Position numbers and translations under genes: made by a program. From positions 1 to 13,168 of the forward strand of contig JAOPWO010000062.1 in the NCBI GenBank assembly GCA_025965635.1: a stretch of 13,168 bases of DNA, written 5' to 3'. Under the pieces are notes generated by a model that saw only the letters and a program-made list of their open reading frames with translations, was not told where the DNA came from and did no database searches. Each line of letters starts with the position of its first letter. Positions within the stretch are counted from its first letter, which is position 1. The stretch is from Modestobacter sp. (GTDB lineage Bacteria; Actinomycetota; Actinomycetes; Mycobacteriales; Geodermatophilaceae). Shown here piece after piece: positions 6,232 to 13,168 of the stretch.

Positions 6232-7642
6232 ACCGGGGCGACCGCGACGGGGTGGATCCCCGTGGTGGGTCGGGAAGACCGCGCTCGACAGCCCCACCAG
6301 GCTGCCCCGACGATGAGGACGGGGATGTCGACGTCACGTCGGACCGGACGGGTCGGGCACCCCTGGAGCGGGCCGGCGGGGACGCCTCCGCCCCGCCGTC
6401 GCTCCCGCCGGGGGCGCGGGGCAGGTGCCTGGTGGAGTTCCTCACCACGACCGCCGTCCCGGTGACGGCGATGACGGTCAGTCCCAGCAGGAGCGCCACG
6501 TAGCTGGCCCAGGCGCTCAACGCGGCCAGCAGAGCCGGCAGGAGGAAGCCGACGTAGGCCAGCGCGTAGAAGATGCCGGTCATCGTGGCCAGCTCCCGGG
6601 CCGGGGCCAGGCGCTGCAGCTCGAGCAGCCCGGCCACGATGGCGATCCCGTAGCCGGACCCGAGGACGAGGGCAGCGCCCAGGGCGAGCCAGGGGGATCG
6701 AACCGCGGCGGTCCACGTGCTGAGCGCGAGCCCCAGGCAGAGGATGGTCATCGCGGTGACGGCCGCTCGGGCGCTGTCCTGGCGATCGAGTCGCTTGGCG
6801 ATCGGTTGGATCGCGACGCCCGCGCCCAGGGTGCACACGGTGAGCGATGTCGAGTAGGCGAGCCCCCAGGAGCCCAGCCTGCCCTCGACGACCTGCGGCA
6901 TGATCGCGTAGGCGACGCCGACGGACCCGAAGACCCACGGTGCCAGGGGCACGATGATGCGGACGAAGCGCGGGTGCCCCAGGCTGCCGAGCCGCCCCGC
7001 CGGTCGCAGAGCGTGCGTCCTGCTCCGCGTGCGGGCGTCCCGCACCGGGCGCGTCTCGGGGCTCCTCCGCACCACCACCAGGGCACCGACGCACAAGGCC
7101 ATGTGCACGAGGAACGGCAGGACCATCGGCCACGGCCCCCACTGCGCCAGCACTCCGGCCACACCGGGCCCGATCCCCAGCCCGAGGGTCAAGCACAGGG
7201 CGGAACGCCGTGGCCCCAGACCTGCGGGCGAGGCGGGCTCACGCTCGGTCAGTTCCTGCACCCAGGTGGAGCCGACCGCCATCGCCGCCGCGAGCCCGAC
7301 GCCGGTGACGAACCGACCGATCGCGATCCACACCGCGCCGGCCTCGCCCAGCGCGGTGGAACCCGAGGCCACCAGCGACAGGACGGTGCCGCCGATCAGA
7401 ACCGGCTTCCGGCCGACACGGTCGGAGAGCCGGCCCAGCGTCAGCAGTCCGGGGATGAGCCCCACGACGTAGGCGCCGAGGAGGACGTCGACGACCAGGA
7501 CCGAGTAGCCGGCGTCGCGGTACATGACCAGGAGCGGGGTGAACTGGTTGCCTCCCCACCCACAGCAGAACATCGCGGCTGCGACCGGCAGCCATGCCGG
7601 ACGCCCGGTCACCGTCGCGGCGGAGCCGGCGCTCGAGGCCAT
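6224..7642 (-). CDS. Major facilitator superfamily transporter
   Basis: A 472-residue membrane transporter with about twelve hydrophobic segments in two halves, joined by a basic cytoplasmic loop at about 192-225. MFS motif A is clear between helices 2 and 3: GRLSDRVGRKPVL (70-82). The substrate cannot be read from sequence. Because the gene follows an acyl-CoA synthetase by 22 bases on the same strand, uptake of the compound the cluster degrades, or export of a product, is inferred. The ATG at 7642 has only a distant GGGAAGG ribosome-site candidate, so coupling to the upstream gene is likely. After the last helix (near residue 400) a tail of about 70 residues is rich in Ser, Pro, Arg and Gly. 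It is unusual for MFS proteins and runs into the end of prfC on the other strand. Confidence 0.9.
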   Translation of the reverse strand: MASSAGSAATVTGRPAWLPVAAAMFCCGWGGNQFTPLLVMYRDAGYSVLVVDVLLGAYVVGLIPGLLTLGRLSDRVGRKPVLIGGTVLSLVASGSTALGEAGAVWIAIGRFVTGVGLAAAMAVGSTWVQELTEREPASPAGLGPRRSALCLTLGLGIGPGVAGVLAQWGPWPMVLPFLVHMALCVGALVVVRRSPETRPVRDARTRSRTHALRPAGRLGSLGHPRFVRIIVPLAPWVFGSVGVAYAIMPQVVEGRLGSWGLAYSTSLTVCTLGAGVAIQPIAKRLDRQDSARAAVTAMTILCLGLALSTWTAAVRSPWLALGAALVLGSGYGIAIVAGLLELQRLAPARELATMTGIFYALAYVGFLLPALLAALSAWASYVALLLGLTVIAVTGTAVVVRNSTRHLPRAPGGSDGGAEASPPARSRGARPVRSDVTSTSPSSSSGQPGGAVERGLPDPPRGSTPSRSPRFS

Positions 7643-7664
7643 GGGGTGCGAGACCTTCCCGGGA

Positions 7665-9368
<1,704 letters not shown>

Positions 9369-9410
9369 GACGCTCCTCGAGGCGATGCGGTCGGGACGAC
9401 GGGGCGGGAC

Positions 9411-9449
9411 AGCGGGGGCGCCGACGGGTGTCGAGCCGACGCCCCCGCT
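9411..9449 (-). terminator. Strong hairpin after the flavin monooxygenase gene
   Basis: AGCGGGGGCG (9411-9420) and CGCCCCCGCT (9440-9449) are perfect 10-bp inverted arms around a 19-base loop that can itself fold (CGAC/GTCG). On the minus strand the hairpin starts 21 bases beyond the monooxygenase stop. There is no T-run, as is common for actinobacterial terminators. It may separate the monooxygenase transcript from the synthetase, or stabilise its 3' end with partial read-through. Confidence 0.6.
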
Positions 9450-9470
9450 CTCCCGGTGGCAGGTGTGCCC

Positions 9471-10640
9471 TCAGACGGCGGCCGCCTCCACCTCGTAGGT
9501 GATCGGCTCCATCATCGGGAACTCGTGCACGGCGGGGAGGACCTCCCGGGCGAAGAGGGCGGTGCTCTTCTCCGCGACGTCCTGCGGCATGTTGCCGAAC
9601 CGCATCACGAGCATGAACTCCTCGGGGTGGAACTCCTCGGCGATCGCCCGGAGCTTGCGGATGCACTGCTCCGGCGTGCCCCACACGTGGTTGTCCAGGT
9701 AGGTCTGGGCCATGCCGGCCGTGGCCACCTCCCGGGACGGCACCGCGTTCGCCATCTGCGCGTAGTGCTCGTAGCCCTTGGTCGTGGCGAAGTGGTTGCT
9801 GAAGAGCTCGTAGTTGCGCACGGCGCTGTCGGCGTACTGCGGCACGTACTTGCGGGCGTTGGCCTCCGCCTCGGCTTCCGTCTCGGCACAGTAGACGTTC
9901 ATGTGGATCCGCGGCCGGACCGGCGGGAGCCCGACCTCGGCGCGCGCCCGGCTGAACTCGGTCAGGTCGGCGTGGTAGTCGGCCCAGGGCTTCTGCGGGA
10001 TGATCAGCGGCTTCAGGCCGAAGCGCGCACCGATCGGTGCCGATGCCGGCGAGCCCCAGGAGAAGTGCATGGCATCGAGCAGCTGCTGCGGGTCGCGCGG
10101 GCGGGGGCGCATCGACACGTCCTCGAACTGGTAGTGCTCACCGGCGAAGGAGAACCGCTCCTCGGTCAGCGCCTTCTGGATGACCTGGATGCTCTCGGCG
10201 AAACGCTCCTTGGACTCGTTCATGTCGAAGTCGAGCTGCCGGAACTCGCGCCGGCCGGCGCCGCGCCCGACGCCGATGAACGGCGTCCGCCCGCGCAGGA
10301 CGTACTGCAGCATCGTCATGTCCTCGGCCACCCGCAGCGGGTGGTGCCAGGGCAGGACGACGATCATGGTGCCGACGTCGATGCGGCTCGTGGCGCCGGC
10401 GAAGTAGCTCAGCAGCTGGATCGGGTTCGTGATCATCGTGTACGGGCTGACGTGGTGCTCCACCGTCCACAGCGAGTCGAAGCCCAGGTCTTCGAGCTTG
10501 AGCGCCGACTCGATCTCCTGGTCGAAGCGCTTGATGTCCTCCTGAGGGTCCAGCGGCGTGCTCGACTCCCCGTTCTCGACCTGTTCGAAGCGGTCCCAGT
10601 CCTGGTAGCCCTGGATGAAGAGCGTGATGCCACAGCGCAT
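9471..10640 (-). CDS. LLM-class (luciferase-like) flavin-dependent monooxygenase
   Basis: A 389-residue single-domain TIM-barrel flavoenzyme of the bacterial luciferase-like family. These use reduced FMN or F420 and often insert oxygen, for example as type II Baeyer-Villiger enzymes, or remove groups from alkyl compounds. Family features seen are the N-terminal MRCGITLFIQGYQ strand, LGFDSLWTVEHH (52-63), an HPLRVAEDMTMLQYVLRGR helix-turn, and GVGRGAGRREFRQL, followed by the helix MNESKERFAESIQVIQKAL. An intact C-terminal half ends in the WGTPEQCIRKL segment, also common in the family. Substrate and cofactor preference cannot be told. The ATG at 10640 has AGGAGG (10653-10648) seven bases upstream. 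It is the first gene of the minus-strand set and diverges from the hydrolase gene. Confidence 0.92.
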   Translation of the reverse strand: MRCGITLFIQGYQDWDRFEQVENGESSTPLDPQEDIKRFDQEIESALKLEDLGFDSLWTVEHHVSPYTMITNPIQLLSYFAGATSRIDVGTMIVVLPWHHPLRVAEDMTMLQYVLRGRTPFIGVGRGAGRREFRQLDFDMNESKERFAESIQVIQKALTEERFSFAGEHYQFEDVSMRPRPRDPQQLLDAMHFSWGSPASAPIGARFGLKPLIIPQKPWADYHADLTEFSRARAEVGLPPVRPRIHMNVYCAETEAEAEANARKYVPQYADSAVRNYELFSNHFATTKGYEHYAQMANAVPSREVATAGMAQTYLDNHVWGTPEQCIRKLRAIAEEFHPEEFMLVMRFGNMPQDVAEKSTALFAREVLPAVHEFPMMEPITYEVEAAAV

Positions 10641-10647
10641 GTCCGTG

Positions 10648-10653
10648 CCTCCT
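10648..10653 (-). promoter_or_regulatory. Ribosome binding site of the flavin monooxygenase
   Basis: A consensus AGGAGG on the minus strand, seven bases before the ATG at 10640. It settles that start against the longer antisense readings in the intergenic region. Confidence 0.75.
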
Positions 10654-10703
10654 GGCGATCGGGACGAGAGGGGACCACTGCCGGCTCGGCGGTGAGGTGG
10701 CCC

Positions 10704-10733
10704 ACAGTGGCAGCGTGACTTGGCTCACGTCAA
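10704..10733 (-). promoter_or_regulatory. Candidate promoter of the flavin monooxygenase operon
   Basis: Reading the minus strand, TTGACG (10733-10728) and CACTGT (10709-10704) are spaced by 18 bases. The expected start site is near 10697, giving a leader of about 55 bases. The -10 is imperfect (CA instead of TA). It mirrors the plus-strand promoter, which has TTGACC, 18 bases, then TACTGT. The -10 is overlapped by the palindrome CCACAGTGG (10702-10710). Confidence 0.45.
10714..10729. promoter_or_regulatory. CRP/FNR-family-like palindrome
   Basis: CGTGA, six bases, then TCACG (10714-10729) is a perfect inverted repeat. It fits the core GTGA-N6-TCAC recognised by the Crp/GlxR group in actinobacteria. 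It lies between the -35 and -10 of the monooxygenase promoter candidate (overlapping the -35 by one or two bases), where binding would be expected to block that promoter. It lies about 75 bases upstream of the expected start of the hydrolase transcript, where binding could activate. Other dimeric regulators can share this core. Confidence 0.5.
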
Positions 10734-10760
10734 TCCACTGGACGGCCGTCTACTGAGTGG

Positions 10761-10790
10761 TTGACCGGCTTTCCGGACCCGCCCTACTGT
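10761..10790 (+). promoter_or_regulatory. Candidate promoter of the hydrolase gene
   Basis: TTGACC (10761-10766), an 18-base spacer, then TACTGT (10785-10790) match the vegetative consensus well for an actinobacterium. The expected start near 10797 gives a leader of about 67 bases to the ATG at 10864. Confidence 0.6.
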
Positions 10791-10798
10791 GGCGCGGA

Positions 10799-10809
10799 TC
10801 ACTCAGTGA
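10799..10809. promoter_or_regulatory. Operator-like palindrome at the hydrolase transcription start
   Basis: TCACT-C-AGTGA is a perfect 5-bp-arm palindrome at the expected start site. A related sequence, ACTGAGTG (10752-10759), lies just before the -35 as an exact inverted copy of CACTCAGT (10800-10807). Two sites bracketing a promoter are what a TetR-type repressor would use. No binding data are available. Confidence 0.45.
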
Positions 10810-10863
10810 ACGGGTCGGCCAGGGTCTCTGGCGGGCGTCGCGCAGCGAGCACCAAGGAGAGTC

Positions 10864-12063
10864 ATGGCCGCAGAGGTGTCGGTGAACGGGCACGTCGCCC
10901 CGGGTTTCGAGGCAGTGAGGCAGGCCTTCGAGGACAACTTCCGGGTACGGGGGGACGTCGGCGCCTCGGTGGCGGTCCAGGTCGACGGCGACGTCGTCGT
11001 CGACCTGTGGGGCGGGCTGGCCGATCCGGCGACCGGCCGCGCCTGGGGTCGCGACACCACGACCTTGGTGTACTCCGCCACCAAGGGCGCGACCGCGATC
11101 CTGGTCCACGCTCTCGCCGAGGCCGGCGTGCTCGACCTGGACGCCCCGGTGGCCGACTACTGGCCGGAGTTCGCCGCGGGCGGCAAGGGGTCGGTGACGG
11201 TGCGGATGCTGCTGACCCACCAGGCGGGCCTGCCGGTGCCCACCGTCGGGCTCACCCGCGAGGACCTGTTCGCCGGCAGCCCGGTGGCGGCGGCGCTCGC
11301 CGCCCAGCAGCCGCTGTGGGAGCCCGGCACCGCGCACGGCTACCACGCCCTGACCTTCGGCTGGCTGCTGGGCGAGCTGGTCGCCCGCGCCACCGGCCGG
11401 TCCCTGGGGGCTGAGTTCGCCGAGCGGATCGCCGGGCCGCTGAAGCTCGACCTGTGGGTCGGCCTGCCCGCGGACGCCGACGTGGACACCGCGCCGCTGC
11501 TCGACGGCATCCCCGACCCGGCGGCCCTCGACGCGATCGAGGACCCCCAGGTGAGGGCGCTGGTGACGCAGGTCGTGTCGGCGATGATGGACCCGACCTC
11601 GCTGTTCGCCCGGGTGCTGTCGACGAACGGGGCGATGCCGACCCCGGACGCCGACACCTGGAACGACCCCCGCGCACTGGCAATGGAGCAGCCGGCCGCC
11701 AACGGCGTCACCAACGCCCGCTCCCTGGCCCGGATGTACGCGGCGACCGTGGGCGAGGTGGACGGCGTCCGGCTGCTGTCGCCGGCCACCGTGGAGGCGG
11801 CACGGGCCGAGCAGGTCTTCGACGTCGACCGGGTGCTGATGAGCCCGAGCCGGTTCGGCAGCGGCTTCATGCTCCACCACGCCGGGATGCCGCTGCTCGG
11901 CGAGTCGTCCTTCGGGCACCAGGGCGCCGGGGGTGCCCTCGGCTTCGCCGACGTGGAGCACCGGGTGGGCTTCGGCTACGCGCAGAACCAGCTGGGCGCC
12001 TCGCTGATGGGTGAGCCGCGGACCGCCGCCCTGATCGACGCCCTCCGGGCCAGCCTGGGGTGA
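10864..12063 (+). CDS. Serine hydrolase, family VIII esterase / class C beta-lactamase-like
   Basis: A 399-residue cytoplasmic-looking enzyme (no signal peptide seen) of the beta-lactamase/transpeptidase-like fold. The nucleophile motif is SATK with Ser71 and Lys74. The second motif is YHA with Tyr160, in place of the YxN of true class C lactamases. The third is near HQGAGG (352-357), in place of KTG. This combination is typical of EstB/LpqL-type esterases, so ester or lactone hydrolysis is more likely than antibiotic resistance. LLTHQAGLP (116-124) is another family hallmark. The ATG at 10864 has AAGGAG (10854-10859) four bases upstream. The gene diverges from the flavin monooxygenase and is followed by a strong hairpin and a TetR gene. 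Family members vary widely in substrate, so the specific reaction is unknown. Confidence 0.92.
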   Translation: MAAEVSVNGHVAPGFEAVRQAFEDNFRVRGDVGASVAVQVDGDVVVDLWGGLADPATGRAWGRDTTTLVYSATKGATAILVHALAEAGVLDLDAPVADYWPEFAAGGKGSVTVRMLLTHQAGLPVPTVGLTREDLFAGSPVAAALAAQQPLWEPGTAHGYHALTFGWLLGELVARATGRSLGAEFAERIAGPLKLDLWVGLPADADVDTAPLLDGIPDPAALDAIEDPQVRALVTQVVSAMMDPTSLFARVLSTNGAMPTPDADTWNDPRALAMEQPAANGVTNARSLARMYAATVGEVDGVRLLSPATVEAARAEQVFDVDRVLMSPSRFGSGFMLHHAGMPLLGESSFGHQGAGGALGFADVEHRVGFGYAQNQLGASLMGEPRTAALIDALRASLG

Positions 12064-12074
12064 GCGCGCCCGCG

Positions 12075-12105
12075 GGGTCCCGGGGAGTGCTCACCCCCGG
12101 GGCCC
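12075..12105 (+). terminator. Strong GC hairpin after the hydrolase gene
   Basis: GGGTCCCGGGG (12075-12085) pairs with CCCCGGGGCCC (12095-12105), including one G-T wobble. There is a single bulged A (12086) and a short GT/AC extension closing a GCTC loop. It starts 11 bases after the TGA at 12063. No T-run follows. It is the most stable-looking stem in the window and probably ends the hydrolase transcript. Confidence 0.65.
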
Positions 12106-12117
12106 GGGCGGCGGGGC

Positions 12118-12136
12118 GGACGGAGCAGTTCCGTCC
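12118..12136. promoter_or_regulatory. Inverted repeat upstream of the TetR gene (autoregulatory operator candidate)
   Basis: GGACGGA (12118-12124) and TCCGTCC (12130-12136) are perfect 7-bp arms around five bases. The repeat ends one base before the -10 candidate TACACT, so a bound protein would cover the promoter. The size and symmetry suit a TetR-family dimer. The half-site GGACGG recurs in the divergent region at 10739-10744, beside the palindrome GACGGCCGTC (10741-10750). Confidence 0.55.
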
Positions 12137-12137
12137 C

Positions 12138-12143
12138 TACACT
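12138..12143 (+). promoter_or_regulatory. -10 element of a probable leaderless TetR transcript
   Basis: TACACT fits TAnnnT and ends six bases before the GTG at 12150. That is the spacing expected when transcription starts at the start codon itself. No ribosome site precedes the GTG, which agrees with leaderless translation, common in actinobacteria. Confidence 0.55.
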
Positions 12144-12149
12144 CACCCG

Positions 12150-12806
12150 GTGTCGAAGGAAGCCCCCGAAGCGCCGGGCCGAACCCGGCCCAGCATCCGC
12201 GAGGCCCAGAAGGCGTCGACCTTCGAGGTGCTCCTACGGGCGGCGGAGGAGCTGTTCGTCGAGCGGGGGTACGCCGCCACCACGATCGAGCAGATCGCTT
12301 CCCGGGCCGGCGCGAGCCGGGCCACCTTCTACCTGCACTTCGAGGGCAAGTGGCAGGCCGCCGCGGCGCTCGCCGAGCGACGCCTGATGCCCGAGACGAT
12401 CGAGTACTACAAGCGGCTCGACGCCCTCGGCATCCCCGACCGGACCCAGCTGCGCGCCTGGCTCGATGACGCGCTCGGGTTCTACGAGCGGCACCGGCAG
12501 GAGGTCATCACCTACCGGCAGGCGGTCGGGGTCGAACCGCAGCTCGCCGCGTTGCAGCCGGAGTCCCTCGGTCGGTGCGCCGACGCCATGTCCGGGTACC
12601 TCGAGCGCTGGGGCGAGGAGCGTCGCGACGAGGCCCGCCTCCGACTGGGCCTGCTCATCATCCAGCTCACCCACTTCGTGACCGACTGGCTGAGCGGGTA
12701 CTGGACGGCCGACCGCCAGGTCGTGCTCGACGTCCTGCTCGACCTGTGGACGGCAGGGCTCGGGCTGCACCACGTCCCGCTGCCCCCGAGCCACGACCAC
12801 GGGTGA
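12150..12806 (+). CDS. TetR/AcrR family transcriptional regulator
   Basis: A 218-residue regulator. The N-terminal DNA-binding domain runs from about residue 22 to 68, with the helix-turn-helix TTIEQIASRAGASRATFYLHF (positions 44-64), the family's signature. The C-terminal ligand and dimer domain is about 150 residues of helix-rich sequence without a recognisable effector pattern. The start is GTG at 12150 because a -10 element sits just before it. The frame continues upstream to a GTG at 12060 that overlaps the hydrolase stop, but that stretch would translate through the terminator-like hairpin. Position next to the hydrolase and the divergent flavin monooxygenase operon suggests it controls this cluster, perhaps with a pathway intermediate or CoA ester as ligand. 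That is inference. Confidence 0.92.
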   Translation: MSKEAPEAPGRTRPSIREAQKASTFEVLLRAAEELFVERGYAATTIEQIASRAGASRATFYLHFEGKWQAAAALAERRLMPETIEYYKRLDALGIPDRTQLRAWLDDALGFYERHRQEVITYRQAVGVEPQLAALQPESLGRCADAMSGYLERWGEERRDEARLRLGLLIIQLTHFVTDWLSGYWTADRQVVLDVLLDLWTAGLGLHHVPLPPSHDHG

Positions 12807-12892
12807 GCAGCTGAAGCCGGCCGACCACGGCCCTCCACAGGACAGGGGACGACGGACGAGTCGGCCTGTACGCCGGGGACAGTTGCCAGAGA

Positions 12893-12910
12893 GTTGACTA
12901 GCGTTGACTA
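12893..12910 (+). repeat. Tandem GTTGACTA repeat
   Basis: GTTGACTA occurs at 12893-12900 and 12903-12910, a 10-base period. Further GTTG words lie at 12882 and 12912, so four GTTG steps recur every 9-11 bases, about one helical turn. Each copy also contains a -35-like TTGACT, though no good -10 follows at the right distance. Confidence 0.6.
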
Positions 12911-12985
12911 CGTTGGGGATGCGTCGCTGACCTGCACGTTCAGCGTTGGACGCTGTTGGTCACCGATGGCGGTTTGCGAAGCACT

Positions 12986-13004
12986 TGCGGACTGTGTGCG
13001 GACT
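12986..13004 (+). repeat. Direct repeat TGCGGACT, 11-base period
   Basis: TGCGGACT at 12986-12993 and again at 12997-13004. The second copy overlaps the left arm of the long inverted repeat that follows. Confidence 0.55.
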
Positions 13005-13028
13005 TGCCCGCTGGCGGGCAAGCTCCGC
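12998..13028. repeat. Long inverted repeat / stem-loop
   Basis: CTTGCCCGC (13003-13011) and GCGGGCAAG (13014-13022) are perfect 9-bp arms around TG. After one bulged C (13023) the pairing continues with GCGGA (12998-13002) and TCCGC (13024-13028), giving about 14 paired positions. It could be a terminator, a protein-binding palindrome or a recombination or origin element. Confidence 0.6.
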
Positions 13029-13168
13029 CGGCGGCGTGCAGCACGGCTGCGCACCATGGAGGCCGCGGGCGCATGCCTTGCGACCGGCAGCGAGATCTGA
13101 GCACGTAAGGCAGAGGGACGGAGAGCCGAAAGGCAAACCAACCGCACAAGTTGTTGATCGTCGGTGTC

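Larger units (their letters stand above)
12807..13168. other. Gene-free, lower-GC, repeat-rich right edge
   Basis: No open frame here has convincing codon use, a start with a ribosome site, or recognisable protein similarity. A weak stem GGCCG/CGGCC (12819-12832) follows the TetR stop. From about 12880 hand-counted GC is near 56% (12881-12960) and 59% (13081-13168), well below the flanking genes. The stretch holds tandem GTTGACTA copies, short direct repeats and a long inverted repeat. It may be a control region for a gene beyond the window, or the border of an acquired element. No tRNA was recognised. Confidence 0.5.

Noticed and set aside
10864..12063. Antibiotic-resistance beta-lactamase
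   Set aside because: YHA and HQG replace the YxN and KTG motifs of true class C enzymes and no signal peptide is visible, so an esterase-like role is better supported.
12893..13028. Integron attC site
   Set aside because: The GTTGACT words do not fit the GTTRRRY inverse core, and no matching RYYYAAC core lies at the proper distance.
12894..13147. Small open frames of 68 to 79 codons on both strands at the right edge
   Set aside because: None has a ribosome site, a recognisable motif or typical codon usage, and they overlap repeats. The minus-strand frame is Arg/Ser/Ala-rich like other shadows.

Overview
The window reads as chromosome from a high-GC actinobacterium. Coding sequence is strongly GC-rich, GTG starts are frequent, and the pilus locus and release-factor sequences look actinobacterial. 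The family Geodermatophilaceae (Blastococcus, Geodermatophilus, Modestobacter) is my guess from overall feel, not something the sequence proves.

Left part (1 to about 4460, all on the minus strand): a Tad/Flp (type IVb) pilus locus read right to left. The order is A24 prepilin peptidase, Flp pilin, TadE pseudopilin, Tad-domain (TadG-like) protein, CpaB/RcpC SAF-domain protein, CpaE/TadZ ATPase, and the first eight codons of a gene cut by the window edge that is probably the TadA/CpaF assembly ATPase. Junctions in the distal half are tight (13-base overlap, 6-base gap, GTGA and ATGA overlaps), which points to translational coupling. Three inverted repeats lie between the peptidase gene and pilin start, and one lies between pilin and tadE, so pilin dosage may be set there.

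Middle (4603 to 6231, plus strand): prfC, peptide chain release factor 3, a housekeeping GTPase unrelated to its neighbours. It meets an MFS transporter gene tail to tail with an 8-base overlap.

Right part (6224 to 12806): a probable small catabolic cluster. A minus-strand set (luciferase-like flavin monooxygenase, then acyl-CoA synthetase, then MFS transporter) diverges from a plus-strand pair (family VIII esterase/beta-lactamase-like hydrolase, then a TetR regulator). A coherent but unproven reading is import of a ketone- or ester-like compound, insertion of oxygen by the flavin enzyme, hydrolysis by the esterase, activation of the acid with CoA, and control by the TetR protein. The 223-base divergent region holds two back-to-back promoter candidates, a CRP/FNR-like palindrome lying between the LLM -35 and -10, and several ACTG/CAGT half-sites. 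The TetR gene looks leaderless and carries its own inverted repeat just upstream of its -10.

Right edge (12807 to 13168): no convincing gene. From about 12880 the GC content falls to about 56-59% by hand count of two stretches, and short direct and inverted repeats accumulate. It could be the border of a mobile or phage-related region, but nothing in the window proves that.
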